Shown piece after piece: positions 35,925-48,226 of a DNA stretch of 64,000 bases (within the stretch, counting starts at the first letter, position 1; each line of letters begins with the position of its first letter). The stretch comes from Selaginella tamariscina (Eukaryota > Streptophyta > Lycopodiopsida > Selaginellales > Selaginellaceae). The DNA lies in the NCBI GenBank assembly GCA_003024785.1, contig PUQB01000393.1:62001-126000 (forward strand), read 5' to 3'. The position numbers were made by a program, and so were the translations under genes. A model generated the notes under the pieces. The model did not search any database, was not told the DNA's origin, and was given only the letters and a program-made list of their open reading frames with translations.

Positions 35925-36311
35925 GAAAATGTCAACGTCCTCGTTGACGTCTAACTCCAAGACTAGACTAGGTTAGGAAAAATTAACTGAAAACTAACAC
36001 TAATCACTCTATGCGGAGTCAGCAAAAAGTTCACAAGTTTTATTACCCCCCTTGCATTACGCGAAGCCAAATACTTCAGAACCGTCGTTCACTGAGCGAG
36101 AACTCAGCTGCCGGAGGCACCACCTGCGACAAGAAGTCATTTGGAGACCTTTTGCACGTCTGCAAAGTCTGTCACCCGACACGACAACAAGTTAGTTAAT
36201 TTCTTTAGTTAACTAGAATTTATATTGGAGGCCTCTAGTTAAGGTTGTCTGTCGGCCCCTAGGTTAAGAAGAAATTTTATTTCTTAATTAGTTTGAGACC
36301 TTGCCTCAAAC

Positions 36312-39300
36312 TCATTCACCAACTCCATCGCGTTTTAGATTCTCCAATGGTTCCCATGTCGACTCGCATGCCGGGTACCTTTCCACTTAACAAGATATTC
36401 ACGTTTACGTTTTCGCGTCCATGAATGTTCCCCTTTAATATGCTCAACTTCAAATTCTTTTCCTCACCAACTAACTCTGGAGGCGGACGTAAATTTGATA
36501 TCTATGTGGATGTTTCTCATCCTTGTGGAATGGCTCGAGCAATTGACATGAAACACATTGTGTATTGTTCCCAACTCTGGAGGAAGATCTAACCATAAGC
36601 CACTTTCCCTACTTGCTTCACCACCTTGTATGGACCTATGTAGTGCGATAGAAACTTCCTCGAAAGAGTCGTTGGAACCTTCAGGTTTTTGGTACTCAAC
36701 AATACCATATCCCCAACCTGATACTCTACATCCCGCCGATGCTTATCGTACTGCTGACGATACCTTTCCTGTGCTGCAGCCATCGCTTGACGAGCAGCTT
36801 CCCATGTTCGATACAATTGTCCCGTGAACTCTGCTACAGATGGAACTCGATTGCTATCGTCTTTCGGTAACACCATACTCTGAGGAATACCACCCTTATT
36901 CCCAGTTAACACTTCCATCGGGCTACATCCGATTGCAGTGTGATCGAGTTATTGTAACATATCTCAGCCATATCTAAGTGTTCAGCCCAATCAAGTTGAT
37001 CACCTTGAACATAGCATCTGAGATAGTCCTCGACTTGTCGGTTCACCCTCTCCGTTTGACCATCAGTTTGCGATGGTAGCTGTACTGAACTTGAGCATCG
37101 TACCAAACTGCTTAAACAATTCCCCAAAACTTCCCGTAAACGAGGATCCCGATCTGAGATCATGTTTCCGGTAGTCCCGCACTCTTATGACTTCGTGGAA
37201 GAACAACTTCGCTGCTTGAATTGCATTCACTGTCTCTACAGTTGGAATGAAATGAGCAACCTTTGAAAACGATCGACTACCACCATGAGCGCGTTAAAAC
37301 CACAAGATTTTGGCAATCCCATGATAAAGTCCAAAGTAACACTTTGAAATGGCCGCTCTGGAATCGGTATACACTGCAACTTCCCAGCTCGTTTTTGCGA
37401 TCGGCTCTTTACTTGTTGACATGTGGGGCATGTCTTGACATACTTGGCAACATCATCTATCATACCCGGCCAATAGAATCCCTGTTTCAACAAAGCCAAC
37501 GTCTTATGCCTTCCACCATGTCCTGCCAAAGGAATCGTGATGCTCTCTTAACAGCCTCTCCCTCCATGTCCCTTCTGGAACATAGAGTCTCTTTTCTTTA
37601 TAATAAAAGAACTCCATCTCGTACCGCAAAATGCCTGTTTGAGTGCATCCATTCGACTTTCTATTCCTGCTGGAATATTACCATCTCTTCGTAACTGATG
37701 AACTTGTTTCCTCTTTGCCACCAGGCTCAAAGCCTCCTTAGCAAACTTGTCCTGAGGATACGCCGTCACAAATTCATCCACCAAAGTTGACACGGGTGCT
37801 GACATAATCGAAGATGACCCTTTCTACTGAGTGCATCAGCTACCACATTGTCCTTTCCCGCTTTATGTTGATTTCAGGCTGAAATCGTGCCAACTTCTGC
37901 TGCCATCTAGCATACTTCGGCGATAGCTTCGGCTGCGTTTCAAAATACCTTAGAGTTACACTATCTGTCCAAACCACAGTGCCATGACTTGGAAGATAAT
38001 GACGCCAATACTCCAAGGAAGCAACAATAGCATACATCTCCTTTTCGTGAGTAGGCCATCGAGTTTGCGCGGCATCTAACTTCTTCGAGAAAAAGGACAC
38101 TGGATGTCCTTTCTGTTGCAATACACCACCAATTGCAAAGTCGGAAGCGTCACATTCTACTTCAAAGGGATCTTCAAAGATGGGCAACTGCAAAACTGGC
38201 TCAGAAGAGATAGCCTCTTTGAGTTTGACGAACGCACGTTGGCACTCTGGAGTCCAATGCCATGGAATGTTTTTCGTAAGATCTGTCAATGGGGCCGCTA
38301 TTTCCGAGTAACCCTTTATGAATCTTCGGTAATACCCTGTCAGACCAAGAAATGATCTAACTTCATGCACATCTTTTAAAGTCATCCACTCGTAATAGCT
38401 TGAATTTTCTTTGGGTCCATGGCAACCTCCCCACCTGAGATCAAGTGTCCCAAGAAATCTATCTTGGTTTGACCAAATGCGCACTTGCTTTCTTTAGCAT
38501 ACAACTGGTTCTCTCTCAACCTCTGAAACACTTTTTCTAAGTGTTCCACATGTTCCTCAATTGTCGAACTGAAAATCAGAATGTCATCAATATACACCAC
38601 TACGAACTCGTCTAGATAGTCTCTAAACACATCATCCATCATTGTGCAAAAAGTTGCTGGAGCATTGCACAACCCGAATGGCAAGACTAGAAACTCAAAT
38701 GATCCATAACGCGTTCGAAAAGCGGTCTTCTCAATGTCATTCTCTGCTACCCGAATCTGATGGTACCCGATCTCAAGTCTATTCTTGAAAAATACTTTGC
38801 TTTTGATAGCCTATCAAATAAGTCGTCCACTCGTGGAAGAGGATACTTATTTTTGATAGTTATCGCGTTCAGCTCGATAGTCCACACACATTCGCATCGT
38901 ACCATCCTTTTTCATTACAAACAAGATAGGTGCACCATACGGATCGACTAGGTCGAATGTGTCCTCGACCATCAATTCTGTCAGCTGTCTCTTCAATTCT
39001 ACTAATCTTGAGGATTCAACCGATATGGGGCTCTTGCCGGTGGAGACGAACCTGGCAAAATCTCTATCTGTGGTCCACAGCTCGACGTGGAGGTAACTCG
39101 GGCGGCAAGTCTTCTGGCAACACATCCTTAAACATGTTCAAGACTTCCAAAATAGGTTCAGGAACAGATTCTTGACCATCTCCTATTTTGACTTCACCAG
39201 TATCCAAAACCATTGCAAGAAACACACGTTCCCGATGTCTAACTGCCTTACGCAACTGAGTTAAGGTAAGGAACATAGGATTCCAATCCTTATCAGTTAG

Positions 39301-40937
39301 CGTTTCCATTTTGAGCGTGTCTTTCTAATGTCTCTTTATCTGCTGCAAGCGTGATTCGATTATCTCCGAACCCCTCATTTCGATTACATGTTTATGGAAC
39401 CATTCCATACCCAAAACAAAGTCAAACCCCGTCATATTCAAGACAACTAAGTCTAGCTTAGCCTTCCAATCTTTGATTTGGACAGGAACTGCCCTTGCTA
39501 TATTATTAGTATTTTGAGAACCTTTGCCAAAATTGATCTTTATTTCACACATCTTTATTACATCCAAATTCAATCGACGAGCTAGACTAGTCGATATGAA
39601 GTTGTATGTTGCTCCAGTATCGATCATCATTCGGACTCGGTCCCCTCGTATCCTTCCTGTCAAAATATAGCAAAGGGTCAGTTTTGTCTTGAATAGCGAA
39701 TAAGGCAGGTTGTGTCTGGCACAACATTACCTCTTCTGACTCATCTTCCGGATCTTCAAGCGTTTCTGGTTCAGCAACTTCCTCTTCTACCATCGCCTTG
39801 AAATGTCCTGATTGTTGTGAGGGTGCCGGACACTCTTTAGCAAAATGACCAGGCTTGTTACAATTATAACATTTCACGACCCCGCCTGCGGAACGCGGGG
39901 AGCAGACTTTGGAGCCGATCCTTTGGCCTGCTGAGGAGGTGGTAACGCCAATGGTTTCCGAAATCCGGTGGGTCTTGATGTGTCCGAAAACTTGGAACTG
40001 CCGACAAAGGGACTTGCACTTCGAATTGATGGCGATTGATCTGGTCGCCTATCAAACCTTCTGAACCCAGACTTTGGAGGAAACTCCTTGGTTTAGGTTT
40101 TGCTTCCTCCCCTTTGTACAAGTCTTCTAACGACATGCCATAAGCAACCTTTTGAGCTGCCTCTTGACATTCCCGATAGCTTGTTGGCTTGTACCTTAAG
40201 ATTTCTCTTCGCGTTTCTCATTCAAGCTAGCCATGAAGCAACTTCGAGCTTCATCATCGCTCATATTTGGCACCAATCGCCGTACACTTTCGAATCGATA
40301 AACGTGGTCCATAGGACTTCCCCGAACTCCCTGTTGACAAAGTGCCAGGTCAGCACGCAATCGCAAACCGAGATCATCCGGCATATACTGCTTTTTGATC
40401 TCCTTTTTCATGTGTGCTTATCCACGTTCACCTTCAACAATTCGCCACCAAGTCTTAGCTTCTTCTTTAAGAAACTGCTTGGCACATGCAACCTTTTCTG
40501 TCTTTCTCACGGAAGCAGCCTCGAAATAGCTTTCCATATCATACAACCAGTCATCCAAAACCTTGTAATCCTTTGAACCCATGAAATTCGAAGGCTTTAC
40601 CGGTTTGAATTTACTGGGACCTCACCACCTACTTCCGTCGAAGAATCTGATTCAGAGGAACCTGACTCTGAGTCATGCTTCTTCTTCTTTTTCCGTGTGT
40701 CTTGCGGAACATCTGGCACTGTAGTATTCGTGGAATCCGAACGGCAACATTATCGATTCGGTCGTTCAACCCAAACATCCCCTCGAAGTTCGTTTAGGGC
40801 ATCCATCATTATTTCTCGCCAACCAGGTCGTTGTCTAACCTAGGGGGTCGACCTGGATCAGCCTCATCCATCTCCTCATTTTGAGCCTCTGCGACAGCCC
40901 TCTCTGCCTCAGGCTCTGGTTGCTTTCTCTTGCTCAT
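36312..40937 (-). pseudogene. Chromovirus gag-pol polyprotein, frameshifted
   Basis: The likely start is MSKRKQPEPE at 40937. Gag occupies about 40.9-39.8 kb and ends with a CCHC zinc knuckle (CYNCNKPGHFAKEC, 39836-39874). Protease follows with MIDTGATYNFIS near 39625. Reverse transcriptase lies at about 39.1-38.4 kb with LPFGLCNAPATF and the VVYIDDILIFS catalytic box. RNase H is at about 38.4-37.8 kb. Integrase has an HHCC-type CPTCQQVK segment near 37.45 kb and QTDGQTERVNRQVE near 37.07 kb. A chromodomain with REYLVKWKG and ESTWEPLENL follows at about 36.45-36.33 kb, then the stop at 36312. At least seven frame changes break the polyprotein. The chromodomain change near 36375 is one missing base. 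The domain set is typical of an autonomous chromovirus. Confidence 0.93.
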
Positions 40938-41249
40938 CGTATTGAACCCTAGTTCAACACTCGGAGAATATGCTTGGAATATTCCCAATGTGAAACTGGA
41001 AACACCCTGCACAGGTTGTACACCCACACACATCAGCTTAAACTAGCATAAGACTTTCGGACATACCTAGAATCTCACGCCGACTCACTGAGCAAGTGTT
41101 CTCCGAAGTTTGACAACTCACAGGATCAAACTCTCTGCGCAGAATACAGACATGTTAACCGAAAGCAATAGAGATATCAAGAATTTAGAGTTATCTAAAC
41201 ATTGAAACACCCTACGACTTAAGGCAGTCCTACTGACCGCAGAGAACTT

Positions 41250-41261
41250 GCTCCGATACCA
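41250..41261 (-). promoter_or_regulatory. Primer-binding site, tRNA initiator-Met
   Basis: Minus-strand TGGTATCGGAGC begins three bases after the 5' LTR. It differs by one base from the common plant initiator-Met primer site TGGTATCAGAGC. Confidence 0.9.
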
Positions 41262-41263
41262 AT

Positions 41264-42158
41264 TGTCAGAGTTTTTACCTGGTGCCACAAAGGCGGCTTG
41301 CCAGGTGCCAACCCTGGAATCCCCTCTCTGGAAACCCCACGGAATCTGGTAAAATAACCCGTATTAGGAACCCAAGCCTTAGGAACTCAAACCCTAACTG
41401 ACTAAGCCACGAACGAGACTCACCTTGTGAATCAGGAAGTTTCGCGGAACGTGAACTCGGGCAATGTCTTTGAGCTTGCGAGCAAGTTTTCGGACCAATG
41501 AATCTAACTAACTCCTTGGAAGTGACGTGCCCCTATCTCAAAGGCAAGATCCTGCCAACGATAAGGATAGTCTAACCCTAGGGTGGGTTGTACCCCTGTC
41601 GTGTGGAAGTTTGGGCGGCACAACGGAGGGTTGCACCTTGACGACACAAGCTTAACTTGCACCGGTAGGAGGTTAACGAGCTCTCTTTTGAACCCAAGAA
41701 GCCTCACTACATATACTCTACCTTATTTATGTGACGGACCCCCCCCCCCCCCCTGTTTACCTAAATGAGTAAGTGGGCTGGCACGGAAATGCCAGCCCTT
41801 AGAGAAACTGGTTGTCCTAACCTAACCCTAAACCTAACCCCTAGGGGGGTATTAGGGCGTGGGGTTAGGGCAACCCTAGGGTTAGGTCAACCCTAGGAGT
41901 GTCCCTAACCCTTATTTTGACAAGCTATACTTTATAACCTAGAACGTCAAACCGGGGGAGAGTTTCTAAAAGGTAAGTTCTAGCTTCGCCTAGAGTTTCC
42001 TGTAAATACCTAATGACACCAGGCTGGACCATCACTAGATACTCAAGTGCACTAAATGGGCCTGTTTCCTACTACATCTAGGGTTCGTCACACAACTCGG
42101 TAAGTAACAACAGTCAAACCCCAAAGTAAAGGGTCGAGTCATAGTAAAAACTATGACA
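41264..42158 (-). repeat. 5' LTR of chromovirus
   Basis: 895 bp with the same termini as the 3' LTR. It lacks about 70 bp present there. Other differences are mainly one-base changes in C runs, for example C4 against C3 and C3 against C2 near 41390-41410. Confidence 0.95.
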
Positions 42159-42242
42159 CTCAAAGTTGTCTTGTAAGACTTGCATAGGGTGTTGGATACC
42201 AAATGACCACTTGGCCCTTTAGGTTCAAACTCTAACACTTAA

Positions 42243-43050
42243 CCTGATGATAAGTTAAACCCTTAATAACCTAATTATTCATGAATTTAATTATTATATT
42301 TAACCTGATAAATTTATTGTTATAGGATTTAAGATGGATGTTGATAGGGTTTAAGATTTAAGATGTTCCAATTACACGTTAATAACAATGACAAACTAAA
42401 TAAACTTATTTTATAAGATAATGAACTTTTTTATTTATAACATAATAATTTATTTTCATATTGTGACAATGTGTGAGTATAAATAAAGATACATAATCTC
42501 GTTTTGTTAGTATTGTCTTTATACCTAAGTATATTTTCATTCTTTTTTATTTAGTTTTTAGCACTATTTTTCTAATTAGTTTTTAATATTGTTTAAGGTA
42601 TGTGACTAATTATTTTCTTAAGTGAAACCAATTGCAATAGAAATCAACCACTGTTTAATATTAATAATTAAATAAGATTGTTATTAAACATATAATTATA
42701 ATTTATAATTACAAGAAAACAAAGTTAACGATCACTATCACTGTCGCAGTCTTCATGTAATTTAAAAATAATTACAAATATGAAGTGTAGAACAAGCTTG
42801 TTTTTGTTAAATTCATAATACTAAATTAAATTATTAAATTAATAAGTACATCGACTCTATTGTGATGTAAGTACAATTTGTAATTATAGGAAAACAAATC
42901 AACATTGTCACTGTAATTGTCATATTAATCTTGTAACCCAAAATATGACTAATTAAATTCATTGATTTTCTTGGATTAGTTAAGCAAAACACACACATTT
43001 TATATATATATATATAGTATAGTATAGTATAGACACATACATGCACACAT
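42243..43050. other. AT-rich spacer 3' of XRN copy 2
   Basis: No gene is seen. Segments resemble 970-1340 beside XRN copy 1, ending in the shared GGTTAAGCAA-type motif and CA run. This shows that the XRN duplication includes 3' flank. Confidence 0.6.
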
Positions 43051-43057
43051 GTACATC

Positions 43058-45835
43058 GGTTGCCTCGTATCAGGCCCATTGGGCACCACCGCAAAGAAGA
43101 CTGTTGCTGGCCATTCTAGTAGCCATTTACAGGTCGAACCGTAGTCGTATTCGACTTCCACTGCTGCTGTTGTACATACCTGTACTTCTGTCCATTCTGA
43201 TCCCTTCTGTCCTGCTGTCCACGAGTGATCTCTGCCGTACGACGGTTGTGAATCCCTGTTGTACGACGCGTGCGGCAAATATGACGACTGTTGAGGTGAA
43301 TATGACGACTGATTGTAAGTATAATTCCCGTGCTGCGTCATCATTCCTTGTGCTCTTTGGGACGGCAAGCAGCCGTCCTGCTTCAGGACCCGCTATAGAA
43401 GGAGGCCTTTGTTGGAAGTTGTTGATGTCATGCTCGCTATTGGGAGGTACAACTCCAACTGGAGGCCTCACAATGTGCTTATGGTACGCAGGACAGATAG
43501 ACAACGGACAGGACTTGGTTGTCAGTGATATTTGGCATCCCGGAGATTGGAGACGTAAACATCGGTGGGCAAGCGTCCCCATTACACAAGCCAAAGAAGC
43601 CATTCATCCCCTCACTGGAAACGGGATCGATGGGTTCACGGGGAGCCTCGCTAGGTGCCTCTTGATACTTGTTGTAGAAAGAGAATATCTCAGGTGCCAA
43701 TGCATAACTAGCGCTTACGAAAAGCAGATCGACTAACCGGGTGTTCCTACGAACCACTGCCTCCGTTAACGTTTGCTTCACTTTCTTCGTTTTGGCAAGG
43801 AGTCGCTGCTCGTCAGTGAATGGTAGCTTTGCAACACCCTGCCAAGCTGTACGCTTTCCGGTCATGTCAATGATCCAAACTTTTGGGTAGAAGTCTATTA
43901 TCGGTGAACATCCATCATGAGTGGCCTGTATTGCTCCGGAATGGCGTCCGCACTTTCTGCCGGCAACACACCCATAAGCTGGTCAAATGGCTTAAAAGGC
44001 TCTCCTAAAGCAAAGCTCATCTTCATTGAACTCAGCTCCTTCAAGTCAGAGGCGAAGGGTGCATAGTGAAATGGGTAAAACCAGGTCTAAGAGCACACAC
44101 CCTGGTATAGTACTGCAGCAGACCTTCAATATACTTGTAAACCACTTGTTTCCGTATCTTCTCCAGTGCCTCAGAAGTACGAGCTTCAAACTTATCGGCA
44201 TAGTATCTTTCTTTCCATCCTTCCTTGCCCAATCTCACCTTGTCGACTGTTTGGCCGACCAGAATATCTGATTTCTCCCTAATGGCGCTGTTTAACCGTT
44301 GCTTAAGATCGTCTTCGTTATCCTCTCTAGTAACAGCAGCAGTTTCGCCAACGCGCATGCGCTTCAAAGGTGGCCCATATATACTACCTCGGCTTAGAGA
44401 TGCACTTCCGTCTCTCTCAGACTGTGCAGGGAACTGACTGCTATCCCGGGACGATTGGAACGGAGACGGAACAGGAGCACTAGTTAATCGCGAAGAATGG
44501 TTAGCCACCAGATCCGGACGAATGCTTGGCTCTATATCATCACCACGTCTATGGTTGCCTCTCTACTTTTGTCGTCCCATTTGACTCTGATGCAAGCGGC
44601 ACGGTTTCGGAACCTCCTTCTGTATGAAGTATCCCCACTGTCCGTGAGATGTCCACCAAGATGCTTCAACTCCCTTTTGTAGACAGACATGAGCATATCA
44701 ATAGCTCCCTCTCTCGGATTTCCAGCGTAGGCATGTGAGGAAGGAAATCGTTTCCAACGAAGAAACACATAAACGCGAAATCGTCCACAACGCGTTCAAA
44801 GTCGAGTTGGTAGTTGGGTATTTGCATGTACTGCAGCATCCATATATGCACAAACTGATACGGCTTCTTAGAAAGCCCAGGTTCATCAGCCTTTCGCTTT
44901 GGCTTTCCTTCACAATCAGCAGTCACGTGGCCCGCCTGACCGCACAGAAAGCACTTGTCCTGTTGCCCAGGAGTATTTACCACCTCTCCAAAGGATTGAA
45001 AAATGTTAAGTTGCCAAGGCAAGCATAATGAGATCAGCATCCAGTCCGTATAAACAATGGCGAGTGTTTGGGTCAAAACCTGGCGAGTTCCTTTGTAGAC
45101 GTATGTATGACATGACCTTGTGCTCCCCTTCTCCAGGCACGTTAGCGAGAGAATTACCCCATGCAGGCTCGTTGTTCAAACGGAGATTATGTAATACTGC
45201 AGGGCCCACAGCCAAGCTGGCCATGAAAGGAGTCCCTGGAGTGATGACGTTGGAATCGTAAGCCTCGCTGGTCTCCTTCGGAAGAAGTTTGCGGCTTTCC
45301 GCTTCGAACTCTCGCCGCAGTCTCTCTTCTTCGGCTGCCTTGTCTGCGTTCTCCTTGGCGGTGCGGAAGCGCCTGGAGCGTTGCTGGTTCATTTTGGCCT
45401 GGGAGCCATACCATCGATTGCCATGAAGAGGAGCTTGAGGGTGGACAATGGCAAGTAAACGATCGATATAATCGAAAATACATTGTAAAAATATACGTTG
45501 TAATTAAAATAGAAATGTTTATATTCCTATTTTCTTAATAATTAATAATTAATAATTTTAATTATTTAATTAATATTTTTAAATAAAATAATATATATTT
45601 AAAAAAAGAATATTTTTTAAAATATTAATTTGATGTATCATTTTCGTTTTAATTACAACGTTTGTAAAACCTTGTTTAAAGTAGCAACCCCGATGGCGAT
45701 CCTCCGGATGGAATCATAAGTGAATGATACCATTCATGTCAAGATATAAATTTTGAGATTGGGCTCCGTCAGATCCACGGACATCCCAAGTTCAGCTTCC
45801 TTTGCATCAACAACCGTCTGTAGAACGCCGGCACT
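43058..45835 (-). pseudogene. XRN-like exoribonuclease, copy 2, MITE-disrupted
   Basis: Collinear with XRN copy 1 on the same strand, also intronless. Recognisable blocks are DVVEEAEP-like N-terminal remnants near 45.8 kb, [22 protein letters not shown] near 45.39 kb, [21 protein letters not shown] near 44.92 kb, [17 protein letters not shown] near 44.75 kb, [14 protein letters not shown] near 43.85 kb and GMNGFFGLCNGDACPP near 43.6 kb. The [10 protein letters not shown] start is deleted, several internal blocks are shortened, and a 171-bp MITE (45491-45661) splits the N-terminal part. Where copy 1 has lost one base near 2190, this copy is in frame (QTLTEAVVRRN). It is a pseudogene and a useful outgroup for copy 1. 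Confidence 0.9.
45491..45661. mobile_element. hAT-like MITE inside XRN copy 2
   Basis: 171 bp, extremely AT-rich. The inverted ends are ACGTTGTAATTAAAAT...GAAATG against a reverse complement with about three mismatches over 23 bp. Perfect 8-bp duplications TTGTAAAA flank it (45483-45490 and 45662-45669). XRN copy 1 has the uninterrupted sequence at about 4030-4040. Confidence 0.88.
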
Positions 45836-45839
45836 AACC

Positions 45840-47540
45840 CTAATAACATTATAGTAAAAAGTATATATTCGAGTATAACTTTGTATATAGTATTTACTTT
45901 GTAACGATTCCGGATAATTTATAAGATAAAATTTATTTTTTAAAGAAAATTTCTCACCACCTTATGTGTGTATATGAAAACTATATGTGAATCAGGTTCA
46001 TAGCAATTCATTTAGTAATTTATATTAATAAATTTGAAGTTGGTTAAATGATACTATATTTAATGAATACTAAACTTATTTTAAAAATAAATTTATTTAT
46101 ATTATAAATGAAATTTAATAACAACAGCATCTTCCTTAATGAAAAAATACTATCATATAAATACTTAAACTTAATTTTAATTATTTTAAACACTACAATT
46201 TTCGGTGGAGTTTTAAATATAAAGAATGAGACCAAATATATAGAAATATTTATAACTATATACAACGTAAAGTACGTATATCATCGTACGTATATGCTGA
46301 TTATTTATTACAAATCAATGTCAATCATACTTAATATTTGAATTAATTCCTAAATTTATACATATGTAATATATAAAACCCAAGTGCATTTATCCTAAAG
46401 TATTAACAAAAATACATATTTTTGTATCGTATAAACGCACTTCAACTGAGATTCAAGACGTGTTGGATTTTATAAATAAATAATTAAGAGTTTTTATTTT
46501 ACAAGTCTTAAGTTTAATATGTATGAGTTATATAAAACTTACTTAAAAAACAGAAAATACGATATAAAGTCCTCTGTAAAGCATACCCAAGCTTTATGGT
46601 TTAATAAAATTTTAAATGTTATAGGAATATCAAACTATGCTATAATTAATAAATAACATCAAGACTAATTATCTTATTAGTTAATAGTAGAATTTAACAC
46701 TGTTACTTGATAGTTTCTCTCTCTAGTTATGTATTTTAGCCACGTTTGTATTTACAATTTTGATCACTGTGCCTATTAAACCTTATATTGAATATAATAC
46801 TTTAACATAATAAATACTTAAAAAACTTTTTTTTAAATATACGTTTATGAAATTTATTAGAATGTGAAATGCCATTCATATTAGTAAATGTTGTTTAATA
46901 ATATGTAAATTTAATAATAGTGACATTTTAAATTTTAGTTTAATCTTTTATGTGTAAGTGGGAAACTTAAAATATTATAATTATAAAGATATATCTTAAT
47001 TGAATTGTTTAAAAATGTATTATAATTCTAAAATATTGTTTAAGAGATAATAATCATGATGAAAAATAAAAATATACTAATATATTTTATGTTTAAGACG
47101 ATGGCATATACATTTTATGTGACACAAGCTGTTTATTTAAATAATATATCAAAATTTGCCTTATACATATGTCTACTTTACTAGTGTAGATTTGTATATT
47201 ACACTGATATATACTACATTATTTTATGAACATATTTTAAAAAGTATCATACATAAGAATATTATAATAAGTTAAAATATTTTAATTTAATATTTATTAT
47301 TATAATAACATCAAACTGACTAGTACTAAATATAAAATAATAATAGCATGGACTTGGAATTTAATATATTATAAACTGATCATTTTAATAATAACACTTT
47401 AAATATTAATAGAATTATTTATACAGTGGTTATATAATCATATAAATATGGTAAAGTGTGTGTGTGTGTGTGTGTGTATATAGACACACACACACCACAC
47501 ACACACACGTTAAATTACGTGAACCCTAAACCTTCGTTTA
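45840..47540. other. AT-rich spacer between XRN copy 2 and the right block
   Basis: 45840-46650 matches the 5' flank of XRN copy 1. 46080-46340 also matches 27.95-28.2 kb in the same orientation. A GT/CA microsatellite lies at 47457-47508. No gene is seen. Confidence 0.6.
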
Positions 47541-47544
47541 AAGC

Positions 47545-47905
47545 TTTCTAATCTTTCGGAAAAGTTGTCGTGCTATCACTTTGACAAACTGAAAGTAATT
47601 TGACTTATTCGCACGCAGCATTCTTTTTTTTTTTGCTATGGAGATACAAAAGCATGATCATCATTTGTTTCTAAAGGTGCGTGCGTGCGTGTGTGTGTGT
47701 TTCATAATATTTCAATATATATTGGTTAATATATATATTTATATTTTCATTTATTTCTGCCACTTTTGTATAGAAGGAAAATATTGAAAAGATTCAGTAC
47801 AATCTTCAAATAAAAATGGTAATTCTCCACCAGAACCATCTGAAGTCGGCGTGGAACCAGTTCGATGTCCTCCGCCGGAGCCCTGCATTCGTCATTTCTC
47901 TCTCT

Positions 47906-47944
<39 letters not shown>

Positions 47945-47945
47945 C
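47545..47945. repeat. Third copy of the flank block with exon-like fragment
   Basis: Same orientation as about 200-430 and inverted relative to 27.36-27.76 kb. The minus strand at 47.78-47.89 kb carries APAEDIELVPRRLQMVLVEN, followed by a long CT tract at 47897-47940. Unidentified. Confidence 0.6.
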
Positions 47946-47999
47946 ACACATTGTTTTCAAGTTCATTAATTACAAAATACTATAATTGAAGAATATATC

Positions 48000-48226
48000 A
48001 ACATTGTAAGTAAAATGGAATGTTTATATTCCCATTTTCTAATAATTAGTAATTTTAATTATTTAATTAATAATTTTAATATTATTTTTTTAAAAAAATA
48101 ATATATGTTTAAAGAAAGAATATTCTTTAAATTTATGTTTAAATATAATAATTAAAATATAAGTATAATTAAAATATGTTTAATATTCTCATTTTTATGT
48201 ATCATTCCCATTTTACTTACTACGTT
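48000..48226. mobile_element. Second MITE of the 45491 family
   Basis: About 227 bp with inverted ends AACATTGTAAGTAAAATGGAATG and the reverse complement of CATTCCCATTTTACTTACTACGTT. It shares the internal TGTTTATATTCC and TTTAATTATTTAATTAAT motifs with the 171-bp element. The target duplication is unclear in AT-rich DNA. Confidence 0.75.

Larger units (their letters stand above)
34951..42158 (-). mobile_element. Full-length Ty3/gypsy chromovirus
   Basis: A 7.2-kb element on the minus strand with two LTRs, primer-binding site, gag-pol with a terminal chromodomain, and polypurine tract. Perfect CTCAA duplications occur at 34946-34950 and 42159-42163. It is inserted in the host solo LTR. Domain order gag, protease, RT, RNase H, integrase, chromodomain defines the chromovirus lineage of Ty3/gypsy (Metaviridae-type retrotransposons). 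The LTRs are nearly identical apart from one indel of about 70 bp and homopolymer length changes, which points to recent insertion. The frame is interrupted many times by single-base gaps, so autonomy cannot be judged from this sequence. Confidence 0.95.
32437..42237 (+). mobile_element. Solo LTR (host) split by two nested insertions, CTTAA duplication
   Basis: This is the same family as the solo LTR at 29.6 kb. It starts TGTCATAATTTTTATTATGA at 32437 and ends AAACTCTAACA at 42237, with perfect CTTAA duplications at 32432-32436 and 42238-42242. The LTR body is 32437-33138, 34254-34950 and 42164-42237. The two gaps are a reverse-oriented LTR (33139-34253) and a full chromovirus (34951-42158). 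Removing the insertions and one copy of each duplication gives a continuous LTR of about 1.47 kb, collinear with 29579-31421. Confidence 0.88.
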
